Notes: generated from the sequence alone by a model not told the origin. A stretch of 29,594 bases of DNA from UMGS1933 sp045593405 (GCA_045593405.1 JAZNWN010000030.1:1-29594); one strand, 5' to 3'; numbered from the stretch's first letter, positions 1 to 9,169 are shown. A program made the numbers and translations.

Positions 1-1
1 G

Positions 2-2047
2 TATGAAGGACAAAAAACAACACTTGAAAATAAAATTAAAGAATTACAGACAACAAAACAAACATTAGAAGCAGGAATAAAAGAAATAGAAAATGGAATA
101 AGTACAGGAAAGCAAGAGTTAGAAAATGGAAAGCAGCAAATTGAGCAAGCTAAAACTGAATTAGAGAAACAGCAACAACAATTAAATACAACTAAAACAT
201 CAACATATGCACAAATTGAAAAAGCTAGAAAAGAAATAAATAATGCTAAAACAGAGTTGCAAGAAGGAGAACAAGAACTAGAAGAAAGCAAAACAGAATT
301 TAATCAAAAAATAGCAGATGCTGAAAAAGAATTAGCTGATGCGAAAGAAAAAATATTAGAAATTGAAAAACCGACATGGTACATATTAGACAGAAATGCA
401 AATGCTGGATATGTAAGTTTTATACAAGATACAAAAGCAATAGAAAATATTGCAAAAGTATTCCCAGTAGTATTTTTCTTAGTTGCAGCACTTATATCTT
501 TGACATCAATGACAAGAATGGTAGAAGAACAAAGAACACAAATAGGTACATTAAAAGCATTAGGATATAATAATTTTCAAATAACTAAAAAATATATTAT
601 TTATGCGAGCTTGGCATGTATAGTTGGTGGAATTCTTGGAATGTGTGTGGGATTTGTATTATTACCAAAAGTCCTTTGGGCTTTATATGGAATGATGTAC
701 CAAATAACAGATGTATGTATTAGTTTTAATTTCAAAATAGCAATAATGGGATTGATATTAATTAGTGTTTGTATTGTAGGAGCAACAATATATACAGCAT
801 TAAAAGAATTAAAAAATACCCCATCAGTATTAATGCGACCAAAAGCACCTAAATCTGGAAATAGAGTATTTTTAGAGAAAATACCTTTTATATGGAAAAA
901 ATTGAATTTCAGCAATAAAGTTACTGTAAGAAACTTATTTAGATATAAAAAGAGATTTTATATGACAATAATAGGTATATTAGGATGCACAGCATTAATA
1001 TTAACAGGGTTTGGAATAAAAGATTCTGTAAGTAAAATACTCCCAAATCAATTTGAAAATGTATTTTGCTATGACTTTCAAATTACATTAAAAGATAGTT
1101 TATCACAAGAAGAAAAAGAGCAAGTTATAAACGAAATTAATAGTGATAGTAGAATAGAAAAAAGTGCTAAAACATATATGACATCAGGAGAATTAATAAA
1201 TAATGAACATTCAGAAGATATACAAATTATAGTACCAGAAGATGAGTTAGCTTTAGAAGGAATTATAAACATAAATGATGTAAAAACACATGAAAATATC
1301 ACATTAAAAGATAATGAAATATGTATAACAGATAAAGTATCACAGTTATTAGAAGTTAAAGTAGGAGATACAATAACATTAAAAAATGCAGATGATATAG
1401 AAATTGAAGTTGAAATTTCAGATATTGCAGAAAACTATGTAAGTCATTATATCTTTATGAATAAAACAACTTATGAGGGACTTTATCAAGAAAACTATGA
1501 TAGTAATGTACTATTAACAAAGCATATAGAACTAACAGCAGAAGAAACAAATAGGTTAGCAACTGAAATTATGGATAGAAAAGAAGTTTCAGCAGTTAGC
1601 AATATATCATCACTTGCAGATTCTATTCAAGATATGATGAGTTTATTAAATTATGTTGTTGTAATATTAATAGTAGCAGCAGGACTTTTAGCATTCGTTG
1701 TTTTATATAATTTGGCAAATGTAAATATAAGTGAAAGAATAAGAGAACTTGCTACTATCAAAGTATTAGGATTTTATGATAAGGAAGTATATACATATGT
1801 TACAAAAGAAACTATTATATTAACTATAATAGGGATTATATTAGGGTTAGGTGCTGGATATTTACTTAATTACTACATATTAGGAACTTGTGAAATAAAT
1901 ATGCTTAGATTTACTAAAATAGTTGATCCAATTAGTTATGTATATGCAGCTGGAATTACAATAATATTTACTATTATTGTTAATATTGCAACGTATTTTT
2001 CTTTGAAGAAAATCAATATGATAGAAAGTTTGAAAAGTATTGAATAA
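2..2047 (+). CDS. FtsX/MacB-type ABC transporter permease, 5' partial
   Basis: The reading frame is open from base 2, so the gene starts before the window; 681 residues are visible. The first ~125 residues are a Glu/Lys/Gln-rich, Leu-heptad coiled coil, which in this family normally sits outside the membrane between transmembrane segments. Seven hydrophobic segments follow (near nt 460-515, 597-668, 738-800, 958-1018, 1645-1715, 1810-1880 and 1930-2000), split by an extracytoplasmic domain at about nt 1020-1630. Two cytoplasmic loops carry the FtsX-family hallmark: EEQRTQIGTLKALGY after the first segment and SERIRELATIKVLGF after the fifth. This is the two-FtsX-domain layout of large Bacillota permeases that work with a separate ATPase, here presumably upstream of the window. 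The substrate cannot be told; export of a lipid, peptide or drug is typical of the family. Confidence 0.9.
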   Translation, partial: YEGQKTTLENKIKELQTTKQTLEAGIKEIENGISTGKQELENGKQQIEQAKTELEKQQQQLNTTKTSTYAQIEKARKEINNAKTELQEGEQELEESKTEFNQKIADAEKELADAKEKILEIEKPTWYILDRNANAGYVSFIQDTKAIENIAKVFPVVFFLVAALISLTSMTRMVEEQRTQIGTLKALGYNNFQITKKYIIYASLACIVGGILGMCVGFVLLPKVLWALYGMMYQITDVCISFNFKIAIMGLILISVCIVGATIYTALKELKNTPSVLMRPKAPKSGNRVFLEKIPFIWKKLNFSNKVTVRNLFRYKKRFYMTIIGILGCTALILTGFGIKDSVSKILPNQFENVFCYDFQITLKDSLSQEEKEQVINEINSDSRIEKSAKTYMTSGELINNEHSEDIQIIVPEDELALEGIININDVKTHENITLKDNEICITDKVSQLLEVKVGDTITLKNADDIEIEVEISDIAENYVSHYIFMNKTTYEGLYQENYDSNVLLTKHIELTAEETNRLATEIMDRKEVSAVSNISSLADSIQDMMSLLNYVVVILIVAAGLLAFVVLYNLANVNISERIRELATIKVLGFYDKEVYTYVTKETIILTIIGIILGLGAGYLLNYYILGTCEINMLRFTKIVDPISYVYAAGITIIFTIIVNIATYFSLKKINMIESLKSIE

Positions 2048-2075
2048 AGAAAGGAGAATTATTATACAAGATAAA

Positions 2076-5000
2076 ATGGAAAATGAATTATTACATGTAG
2101 GATTAGATGTAGGTTCTACAACTGTTAAAATAGCAGTTATGGATGAAAAATTAAATACAATTTACACTTCATATCAAAGACATTTTTCTGATACAAGAAA
2201 AACTATATATGAGACCTTAAACAAGTTAATAGAAGAATATCCAAATAAAGAAATGACAATTGCATTTACAGGTTCTGGAGCTTTGTCTATATCAGAATTT
2301 TTAGGAATGGGATTTATCCAAGAGGTAGTTGCATGTAAAAGAGCAATAGAAAAATATATACCAAGAACAGATGTAGCAATAGAATTAGGCGGAGAAGATG
2401 CAAAAATAATATATTTCGATAAATCAATTGAACAAAGAATGAATGGTACATGTGCAGGAGGTACAGGTGCGTTTTTAGACCAAATGGCGAGCCTTTTAAA
2501 TACAGATACTTTAGGATTAAATGAACTTGCAAAAGGATATAAAACAATATATCCAATAGCATCAAGATGTGGAGTCTTTGCTAAAACTGATGTGCAACCA
2601 CTTTTAAATGAAGGAGCTGCAAAAGAAGATATAGCAGCATCGATATTCCAAGCAGTTGTAAATCAAACAATAAGTGGTCTTGCTTGTGGTAGACCAATAA
2701 GAGGAAATGTTGCATTTTTAGGTGGACCTTTAAGTTATTTGTCAGAACTAAGGAAACGATTTATAGAAACATTAAATTTAACTGATAAAGAAATAATATT
2801 CCCAGAAGATGCTCATCTTTTAGTTGCAAAAGGTGCTGCAATAGAATCAATATCTCATAATTCAATATCTATAGAAAAATTAAAGGGTAAAATGGAGCTA
2901 TTAAGAAGTTATAAAGATAATACGGAAGACCATTTGAAACCATTATTTACAATAGATGAGGAATATAGAGAATTTCAAAAAAGACATGGAAAAGACACAA
3001 TAACAAGAAAAGATTTAAAAAAACATAAGGGAAAATGCTTTTTAGGAATAGATGCAGGTTCTACAACAAGTAAATTAGTTGTAATAGATGAAGAAGGAAC
3101 TCTTCTTTATTCAGCATACAAAAATAATGAAGGGAAACCACTAGAAAGTGTTATAAATATGCTTAGAAAACTTTATGAAAAAATTCCTGAAGAAGCATAT
3201 ATTGCAAATAGTGGTGTTACTGGATATGGAGAAAAATTAATCCAAACAGCATTGAATATAGAAATAGGAGAAATTGAGACAATTGCACATTATACAGCAG
3301 CAAAATCATTTATGCCAGATGCTACTAGCATAGTAGATATAGGTGGACAAGATATGAAATACATAAAAATTAAAAATGGTGCAATAGACAATATAATGTT
3401 AAATGAAGCTTGTTCATCAGGTTGTGGTTCATTTTTAGAAACATTTGCAAAAAGCTTAAATTTAAATATGACCGAATTTGTAAGAGAAGCAATTAATTCG
3501 AGAAGACCAGTAGATTTAGGCTCAAGATGTACAGTATTTATGAATTCAAAAATAAAACAAGCACAAAAAGAAGGATATTCTGTTGGAGATATATCAGCAG
3601 GACTTTCATATTCAATAATAAAAAATGCAATACAAAAAGTTATGAAAATAAGAGATGTAAGTACCTTAGGAGACAATATAGTTGTTCAAGGTGGTACTTT
3701 CTATAATGATGCAGTTTTAAGAGCATTTGAATTAATAGTAGGGAGAAATGTAATAAGACCAGATATTGCAGGGCTTATGGGAGCATATGGAGTAGCTTTA
3801 ATTTCCAAAGAGAAATATAAAGAACAGAAGATAGAAGATTATAAATCTACTATTTTAAAAACAGATCAAATAAAAGATTTAAAAATAAATGTAATGCATA
3901 CAAGATGTAAAGGCTGCGAAAATAAATGCTTATTAACAATAAATCAATTTTCTAATGGAAAGAAATTTATATCTGGAAATCGTTGCGAAAAAGGTGCAGG
4001 ACTTGAAAAAGGAAAAAAAGATATTCCTAATTTATATCAATATAAATATGATAGATTATTTGGATATAAACCTTTAGATGAAAAAGATGCTAAAAGAGGA
4101 GTAATTGGAATTCCAAGAGTACTAAATATGTATGAGGATTATCCATTCTGGTTTACTTTATTTACAAAATTGGGATTTAGGGTAGTTTTATCTGAAAAAA
4201 CAAATAGAAAGACATATGAAAAAGGAATGGAAAGTATTCCATCTGAATCAGTATGTTATCCTGCAAAACTTTCACATGGACATATAATAAGTCTTATAGA
4301 GCAGGGAGTAAACACTATATTCTATCCATGTATAATGTATTCAAGAAAAGAAGATAAAAATGCCAATAATTACTATAACTGCCCAATTGTAATTTCATAT
4401 TCTGAAAACTTAAAAAATAATATGGAAGAACTTAAAGATAGAGATATAAAATTTATAAATCCATTCCTACCATTTAATAAAAAAGGATTAGAAAATAGAT
4501 TTTTAGAAATTGAAGAATTTAAAAAGTATAATTTTACATCAAAAGAACTAAAAGAAGCTATAAAAGAAGCTGAAAAAGAATATCAAAAATTTAGACAAGA
4601 TATTAAGAATAAAGGTGAAGAAACTTTAGAATATCTAAAGCAAAACAATATGAAGGGGATTGTTCTTGCAGGAAGACCGTATCATTTAGATACAGAAGTA
4701 AATCATGGAATTGATAAAATGATTACAAGCTTAGGATTAGCAGTACTTACAGAAGATAGTATTGCACATTTAGGAAAAGTTAGAAGACCTATTAGAGTAG
4801 TTGACCAATGGATGTATCATTCAAGACTATATAGAGCAGCTGATTTTGTAGGTAAAACAGATAATTTAGAACTTGTGCAATTAAATTCATTCGGGTGCGG
4901 AGTTGATGCTGTTACAACCGACCAAGCTGAAGAAATACTTGCAAGTTATAATAAAATGTACACACTAATCAAAATAGATGAAATAAACAACCTAGGTGCA

Positions 5001-6389
5001 ATAAGAATAAGAATACGTTCATTAATAGCAAGTATGAATAACAGGTGCAATATAGACAAAGTAGAAGATGCTCAATACGAAATAGAAAAAATACAATTTA
5101 CAAAAGAAATGAAAAAAGATTATACAATTTTAATACCGCAAATGGCACCAATTCATTTTGAATTATTTGAATCAGCATTAAATTCAGAAGGATACAATGT
5201 AGAGGTAATGAATAAATGTACAATGAATACAGTAGAAACTGGATTGAAACATGTAAATAATGATGCGTGTTATCCTTCAATACTTACAACAGGGCAAATG
5301 ATAGAAGCATTAAAATCAGGAAAATACGATGTAAACAAAACAGCAGTTATGATATCACAAACAGGTGGAGGATGTAGAGCAACAAACTATATAGGATTTA
5401 TAAGAAAGGCTCTAAAAGATGCTGGGTTTGAACATGTTCCTGTAATTTCGTTTAGTTTTGTTGGATTAGAAAAAAATTCAGGATTTAAAATAACTATTCC
5501 GCTTTTAAAAAAGCTTGTAAAAGCAGTAATATATGGAGATCTACTTCAAACAGTAGTACATAAAAATAGAGCTTATGAAAAGAACAAGGGTGAAACAAAC
5601 AAGTTATATAAGAAATGGATAGAAAGATGTAAGGAACTAACTTGTAAATCAAGTGTAAAGGAATTTAATAATAGCCTTTATGAAATAGTAAACGACTTTG
5701 AAAAGATTGAATTAGATAAATCTATAGAAAAACCAAAGGTAGGAATTGTTGGAGAGATTTTAATTAAATATCATCCCTTTGGAAATAATTATACTGTAGA
5801 TTTATTAGAAAAAGAAGGTGCAGAAGTTGTTGTTCCAGAGTTTATGGGATTTATAAAATATACATTAATCAATACTCCAATAAAAGCAAAAATATTAAAA
5901 GAATCAAAAATTAAAGCAGATACATTTAATTTATTTTTAAATTTTGTTGATTATATAGAAAAAGATTACAAAAAAGCCTTGGAAAGCTCGAAAAAAGGAT
6001 ATATGAAACCTTGCAATATTAATAAATTAGCACTAGAAGTAGAAGATATATTATCAGTTGGAAATCAAACAGGAGAAGGGTGGTTATTAACAGCAGAAAT
6101 GATAGAATTCATACAAGAAGGGATACCTAATATAGTTTGTTTACAACCATTTGCATGTCTTCCTAACCATGTTGTTGGAAAAGGGGTTATAAAGGCTATT
6201 AGAAATAAATATAAAGAGGCAAATATAACAGCAGTTGATTATGATCCAGGTGCAAGTGAATCTAATCAAATAAATAGATTAAAACTTCTTATGACAGTAG
6301 CTAAGGATAATTTAAAAGCAAATAAAAACGAACTAAAAGCACTAAAAAAAGAAAATGAAATTTTAGATATAGAAAAATATGTAGTATAG
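2076..6389 (+). CDS. 2-hydroxyacyl-CoA dehydratase activase, double ASKHA domain with C-terminal dehydratase-like part
   Basis: The 1437-residue length fits the long fused activase proteins of Clostridia. Two BadF/BcrA-type ASKHA ATPase domains are in tandem: the first begins with GLDVGSTTVK (residues 9-18) and carries CAGGTGAFLD near residue 126; the second begins with GIDAGSTTSK and carries CSSGCGSFLE. In classical activases the Cys of this motif binds the 4Fe-4S cluster at the dimer interface, which passes an electron, driven by ATP, to a dehydratase. A Cys cluster follows (CKGCENKC, then CEKG), then a long activase-related and HgdB-like region. No separate dehydratase subunits are adjacent, so the substrate is unknown. 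The start is chosen by homology. The clear AAAGGAG (2050-2056) lies 19 nt before this ATG, and an in-frame ATA (2064) has the normal spacing, so the true start is uncertain; an in-frame TTG at 2040 overlaps the previous gene. Confidence 0.9.
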   Translation: MENELLHVGLDVGSTTVKIAVMDEKLNTIYTSYQRHFSDTRKTIYETLNKLIEEYPNKEMTIAFTGSGALSISEFLGMGFIQEVVACKRAIEKYIPRTDVAIELGGEDAKIIYFDKSIEQRMNGTCAGGTGAFLDQMASLLNTDTLGLNELAKGYKTIYPIASRCGVFAKTDVQPLLNEGAAKEDIAASIFQAVVNQTISGLACGRPIRGNVAFLGGPLSYLSELRKRFIETLNLTDKEIIFPEDAHLLVAKGAAIESISHNSISIEKLKGKMELLRSYKDNTEDHLKPLFTIDEEYREFQKRHGKDTITRKDLKKHKGKCFLGIDAGSTTSKLVVIDEEGTLLYSAYKNNEGKPLESVINMLRKLYEKIPEEAYIANSGVTGYGEKLIQTALNIEIGEIETIAHYTAAKSFMPDATSIVDIGGQDMKYIKIKNGAIDNIMLNEACSSGCGSFLETFAKSLNLNMTEFVREAINSRRPVDLGSRCTVFMNSKIKQAQKEGYSVGDISAGLSYSIIKNAIQKVMKIRDVSTLGDNIVVQGGTFYNDAVLRAFELIVGRNVIRPDIAGLMGAYGVALISKEKYKEQKIEDYKSTILKTDQIKDLKINVMHTRCKGCENKCLLTINQFSNGKKFISGNRCEKGAGLEKGKKDIPNLYQYKYDRLFGYKPLDEKDAKRGVIGIPRVLNMYEDYPFWFTLFTKLGFRVVLSEKTNRKTYEKGMESIPSESVCYPAKLSHGHIISLIEQGVNTIFYPCIMYSRKEDKNANNYYNCPIVISYSENLKNNMEELKDRDIKFINPFLPFNKKGLENRFLEIEEFKKYNFTSKELKEAIKEAEKEYQKFRQDIKNKGEETLEYLKQNNMKGIVLAGRPYHLDTEVNHGIDKMITSLGLAVLTEDSIAHLGKVRRPIRVVDQWMYHSRLYRAADFVGKTDNLELVQLNSFGCGVDAVTTDQAEEILASYNKMYTLIKIDEINNLGAIRIRIRSLIASMNNRCNIDKVEDAQYEIEKIQFTKEMKKDYTILIPQMAPIHFELFESALNSEGYNVEVMNKCTMNTVETGLKHVNNDACYPSILTTGQMIEALKSGKYDVNKTAVMISQTGGGCRATNYIGFIRKALKDAGFEHVPVISFSFVGLEKNSGFKITIPLLKKLVKAVIYGDLLQTVVHKNRAYEKNKGETNKLYKKWIERCKELTCKSSVKEFNNSLYEIVNDFEKIELDKSIEKPKVGIVGEILIKYHPFGNNYTVDLLEKEGAEVVVPEFMGFIKYTLINTPIKAKILKESKIKADTFNLFLNFVDYIEKDYKKALESSKKGYMKPCNINKLALEVEDILSVGNQTGEGWLLTAEMIEFIQEGIPNIVCLQPFACLPNHVVGKGVIKAIRNKYKEANITAVDYDPGASESNQINRLKLLMTVAKDNLKANKNELKALKKENEILDIEKYVV

Positions 6390-6481
6390 TTTACTCAGAA
6401 TAATTTATACCTTATGAAATTTAATACATAATTCATATTTTAGTGATACTATTATTAAAATAAATGAAAGGATTATAAAAT

Positions 6482-7135
6482 ATGGATATAAAACAAAAAT
6501 TATTAAAATTTGATAGAGAACGCCTAGAACAGAAAGAAATAAAGGTTAAAGATGAAAGCTTTGAAAAATTAATGTTTATATATTACTCAGCAATTAAAGA
6601 GTTAGAAGTAAAAATAAACATTATGAAAGAACAATTCAACTATTTTTATAACTATAATTTAATTAACAATGTTACATCCAGAGTTAAAGAACCTAATAGC
6701 ATAATAAAAAAGATGAAAAAAAGGAATTACGAACTTACATATAAAGAAATGATTGAAAAAATAAATGATGTTGCTGGAATAAGAATAATATGTCCATTAA
6801 AGCAAGATATATTTATTGTAAAAGAGATGGTAAAAAGTTTTCCAAATTGCACAATAATAAAAGAAAAAGATTATATAACAAATCCTAAAAAGAGTGGATA
6901 TAGCAGTTATCATTTAATAGTACAAATACCAGTAAATATAGCACAGAATATATTTCCAGTGAAAGTTGAAATACAAATATGCACAATGGCAATGGAGTTT
7001 TGGTCTAATCTTGAGCATGAAGTAAAATATAAACCAAGAAAAGAATTAACAAGTAAAATATCAAAAGAACTAGTTTCATGCGCACAGTTAGTTAATAAGT
7101 TAGATGATAAAATGATGAAAATATATAATAACTAA
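6482..7135 (+). CDS. Small alarmone synthetase, RelA/SpoT synthetase domain (RelQ/YjbM-like)
   Basis: This 217-residue protein has a RelA/SpoT-type nucleotidyltransferase domain and neither the HD hydrolase domain nor the TGS/ACT domains, so it should only make (p)ppGpp from ATP and GDP/GTP. Visible family motifs are DVAGIRIICP (about residues 96-105), KEKDYITNPKKSGYSSYH (the substrate-binding stretch) and VEIQICTMAMEFWSNLEHEVKYK (the Mg-binding Glu and the following EH motif). Length and order match single-domain synthetases such as RelQ. It is preceded by a GAAAGGA site 8 nt from the ATG. The next gene follows within 25 nt, so the two are probably co-transcribed. It acts in the cytosol in stringent-type stress signalling. 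Whether it is the RelQ or RelP subtype cannot be judged from sequence reading alone. Confidence 0.9.
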   Translation: MDIKQKLLKFDRERLEQKEIKVKDESFEKLMFIYYSAIKELEVKINIMKEQFNYFYNYNLINNVTSRVKEPNSIIKKMKKRNYELTYKEMIEKINDVAGIRIICPLKQDIFIVKEMVKSFPNCTIIKEKDYITNPKKSGYSSYHLIVQIPVNIAQNIFPVKVEIQICTMAMEFWSNLEHEVKYKPRKELTSKISKELVSCAQLVNKLDDKMMKIYNN

Positions 7136-7160
7136 TATATGTTACTAGAGGAGAAAAATC

Positions 7161-7868
7161 ATGCTAAAAAATATAGAAATATACTTTTTACTATTTTTTA
7201 TATATTCAATATTAGGATGGTTAATGGAAATAGTAAGAACTTTTATTAATAATAGAAAATTTATAAACAGGGGATTTTTAATAGGTCCATATTGTCCTAT
7301 TTATGGATATGGAGTACTATTAATGACTTTTTTGTTAAAAAAATATCAAGATGATATAATTGCAACATTTATATTTTCTATAATGATTTGTGGAGTGTTA
7401 GAATATCTTACAAGCTATTTTATGGAAAAATTTTTTCATGCAAGATGGTGGGATTATAGTAATAGAAAATTTAATATTAACGGAAGAATATGTTTAGATA
7501 ATTTAATTGCTTTTGGAATACTAGGATGTATTATATTATATATTACAAATCCTATAATAATGGGATTATTAAATAAAATACCAAATCCAACACTACATAT
7601 AGTTTCTATTATACTATTTATATGCTATATAGTTGACAACATTATTTCAAGTAAAATAATATTAAATTTAAAAGAAATATCTGCAAATGTAAAAGATAAT
7701 ACAGAAGAAATATCTAAAAAAGTAAAAAGTATAATTTCAAATAATTCTGCATTACATAGAAGATTGGTTGAAGCATTTCCAAATATTAAACCAAATGTTA
7801 ATTTAAAGGAATGGATTACTAAAAAAGAAGAAAAAATAAATCAACTAAAAAATAAAATAAGCAAATAA
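7161..7868 (+). CDS. CmpB-type putative ABC-transporter membrane protein (PF06541-like)
   Basis: This is a 235-residue membrane protein with about five hydrophobic segments in the first 165 residues and a charged, Lys-rich cytoplasmic tail. The N-terminal part carries the family signature seen in Bacillota CmpB-type proteins: YSILGWLMEIV near residue 15, NRGFLIGPYCPIYGYG (about 38-53), WWDYSNRKFNINGRICL (about 95-111). These proteins are named as putative type IV ABC-transporter components, but no biochemical role is established and no ATPase is adjacent. It sits 25 nt after the alarmone synthetase gene with its own GGAG site. A function in envelope biology is inference only. Confidence 0.8.
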   Translation: MLKNIEIYFLLFFIYSILGWLMEIVRTFINNRKFINRGFLIGPYCPIYGYGVLLMTFLLKKYQDDIIATFIFSIMICGVLEYLTSYFMEKFFHARWWDYSNRKFNINGRICLDNLIAFGILGCIILYITNPIIMGLLNKIPNPTLHIVSIILFICYIVDNIISSKIILNLKEISANVKDNTEEISKKVKSIISNNSALHRRLVEAFPNIKPNVNLKEWITKKEEKINQLKNKISK

Positions 7869-7958
7869 TTACAAAAATATTAGTTATGTATAGGTAGACG
7901 GAATAATAATAATATTTAAAAAGCATTAAATAGATAGAGAATTACAAGGAGTTGGCAA

Positions 7959-8159
7959 ATGAAAGAAGAAGGAATAGAAAAACTAAATTTAAATAAAGAA
8001 ATAGAGGAAATTCTAAAGAAAAACAATATCTATAAAATAAAAGAACTAACAAATAAAACTAAAAAGATGTTGAAAGAAATTGGTTTAGTTGGATGTGAAA
8101 TTTCTGAGATAGAATTAAAGCTACAGCTAGAAGGATTTGATTTGAAAGGTAATTATTAG
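7959..8159 (+). CDS. 66-aa stand-alone RNA polymerase alpha-CTD-like protein
   Basis: The ATG follows an AAGGAG site at a normal distance. The 66 residues (LNKEIEEILKKNNIYKIKEL, then a Thr-rich turn, then LKEIGLVGCEISEIELKLQLEGFDL) resemble the helix-hairpin-helix fold of the alpha subunit C-terminal domain of RNA polymerase: a short helix, 'N-I-x-x-I-x-E-L', 'L-x-x-I-G-L-x-x-x-E-I-x-E-I'. In full-length alpha this domain binds UP elements and activators. Here it stands alone without the N-terminal assembly domain. It could be a small DNA-binding or RNA-polymerase-contacting protein, or an unrelated HhH protein. The gene has 90 nt of upstream sequence of its own. Assignment is by pattern only. 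Confidence 0.55.
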   Translation: MKEEGIEKLNLNKEIEEILKKNNIYKIKELTNKTKKMLKEIGLVGCEISEIELKLQLEGFDLKGNY

Positions 8160-8239
8160 AAAGTAGAATAATTATTAATAGATCATTATCTCAATAAATT
8201 ACAGGTTATATAGAAAAGAAAACTAATGTATGTATAAAT

Positions 8240-8284
8240 AAAAGAACACATAAATACTTATGGTATCTAGTAGTGTTCTTTTTT
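8240..8284. terminator. Bidirectional hairpin terminator
   Basis: The arms AAAAGAACAC (8240-8249) and GTGTTCTTTT (8273-8282) form 10 perfect base pairs, with A-rich and T-rich flanks on both sides. It lies between the convergent 66-aa gene (+) and the 78-aa XRE gene (-), whose stop codon touches the right arm, so it can serve both. Confidence 0.8.
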
Positions 8285-8519
8285 ATTCTGAAATAACATC
8301 ATCAAATAATGGATCATCATAAAATTCTTTTAAAGTTATATTAAAGCCTTCACAAATATGAAGCATAGTATCCATTCTAAGGTTTTTAGTATCACCTTTC
8401 ATAAAATCTCCGAGAGTAGGAAGTGCTATTCCAGCCTTACGAGATAAATCATAAGGTTTCATATTATTTTCTTTTAATAAAGCATTTATTCTTTTTCGAG
8501 TCGCTTTTGCAAGCTGCAT
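8283..8519 (-). CDS. Small XRE-family HTH regulator A (78 aa)
   Basis: The 78-residue protein is essentially one Cro/C1-type helix-turn-helix: KRINALLKENNMKPYDLSRKAGI (helices 1-2), then ALPTLGDFMKGDTKNLRMDTMLHICEGFNITLKEFY (recognition helix and C-terminal helices), followed by an acidic tail. This is the pattern of small clostridial repressors in which 'LxxICexLxixxxEFF' closes the domain. It is a paralogue of the 87-aa protein encoded just upstream on the same strand (8730-8993): both start MQL, share xRIN and xLLHxCEG / MLHICEG and end with an acidic D-P-[LM]-F-x-D tail. The gene has a promoter-like extended -10 and three palindromic operator candidates in front, so autoregulation is likely. 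It may control the neighbouring element or be a resident regulator. Confidence 0.85.
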   Translation of the reverse strand: MQLAKATRKRINALLKENNMKPYDLSRKAGIALPTLGDFMKGDTKNLRMDTMLHICEGFNITLKEFYDDPLFDDVISE

Positions 8520-8545
8520 ACTATCACCGTAATCCTTTCATAAAA

Positions 8546-8574
8546 AGTATAGCAAAATGCAAAATTGCAGAAGA
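8546..8574 (-). promoter_or_regulatory. Candidate promoter of XRE gene A
   Basis: Read on the - strand, TGCTATACT forms an extended -10 (TGn plus TATACT, at 8546-8554) about 25 nt before the ATG. The -35 region (around 8569-8574) has no good TTGACA match, which is common for extended -10 promoters. The first operator-like palindrome (8575-8586) abuts the -35 region, placing it well for repression. Confidence 0.45.
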
Positions 8575-8586
8575 AAGGAATTCCTT
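8575..8586. promoter_or_regulatory. Operator-like palindrome 1
   Basis: AAGGAATTCCTT is a perfect 12-bp palindrome next to the -35 region of XRE gene A. It shares its core with two more copies to the right (centres 28 and then 39 bp apart), the pattern expected for a repressor's operators. Confidence 0.5.
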
Positions 8587-8600
8587 AAAAATTAAAAAAA

Positions 8601-8616
8601 TTAAGAAATTCCTTAA
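8601..8616. promoter_or_regulatory. Operator-like palindrome 2
   Basis: TTAAGAAATTCCTTAA differs at one base from the perfect palindrome of site 3 (G to A at position 6). It is the middle of the three-site array upstream of XRE gene A. Confidence 0.5.
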
Positions 8617-8630
8617 CTGAAATATAATAA

Positions 8631-8664
8631 AAATAATAATTAAGGAATTCCTTAATTATTATTT
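8631..8664. promoter_or_regulatory. Operator-like palindrome 3, 34 bp perfect
   Basis: The core TTAAGGAATTCCTTAA (8640-8655) extends to a perfect 34-bp palindrome with no loop, flanked outward by AAT/ATT steps. With no spacer and no T tract it looks more like a dimer or tetramer binding site than a terminator. It is the strongest of the three sites between the two XRE genes. Confidence 0.5.
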
Positions 8665-8699
8665 ACAAAATGCCCAAAATAATGTAAAATATATATAAT

Positions 8700-8724
8700 A
8701 AAAAAAGATGCGCTAAGCACATCT
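8700..8724 (-). terminator. Weak terminator of XRE gene B
   Basis: AGATG (8706-8710) pairs with CATCT (8720-8724), with two more G-C pairs inside after a mismatch. On the - strand the stem is followed by a run of T. It lies just past the stop codon of the 87-aa gene. Confidence 0.5.
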
Positions 8725-8729
8725 AATTA

Positions 8730-8993
8730 TTATTTATCAGATTTATCTTCTGAAGAGTCTTCGATATCTATAAACATAGGATCATTAAAAAATTCCATTA
8801 AGTTAGTATCAAGACCTTCACATAGATGAAGTAATGTTGGCAAACGTGGTAAACTATTTTTTTCGGTTCCTAACAAAGCATTTATAGTAGATTTAGGAAC
8901 TCCAGAAGTTTTATATAAATCCCATAAAGAAGACAAGCCTTTTTTATTCAAAAAGTAGTTTATTCTAATTCTTATTGCATCATTTAGTTGCAT
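8730..8993 (-). CDS. Small XRE-family HTH regulator B (87 aa)
   Basis: The 87-residue protein has a Cro/C1-type HTH (AIRIRINYFLNKKGLSSLWDL, KTSGVPKSTINALLG, LPTLLHLCEGLDTNLMEFF) plus an acidic Asp/Glu/Ser tail of about 15 residues. It is paralogous to the 78-aa protein encoded downstream on the same strand. The start ATG has an AGGAG site on the - strand. The AAATCGATTT palindrome at 9016-9025 lies in its upstream region and could be its own operator, distinct from the GGAATTCC sites in front of the paralogue. The gene is divergent from the response-regulator gene at 9170, so it may control that promoter. The role is inferred from family and position. Confidence 0.85.
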   Translation of the reverse strand: MQLNDAIRIRINYFLNKKGLSSLWDLYKTSGVPKSTINALLGTEKNSLPRLPTLLHLCEGLDTNLMEFFNDPMFIDIEDSSEDKSDK

Positions 8994-9169
8994 AGCTAAT
9001 CTCCTTTCTTAATTAAATCGATTTCAGTATAACAATTTTTTTTATTCAAATGGGCTATATTTATAGTCTACAATAATAACATTACTTTTATATGAACTTT
9101 ACTGTTTGTCTGATAAATATTTTGCAAAAATTTTAAAAAATAATACATGAAAAAGAGAGGTTATAAATT

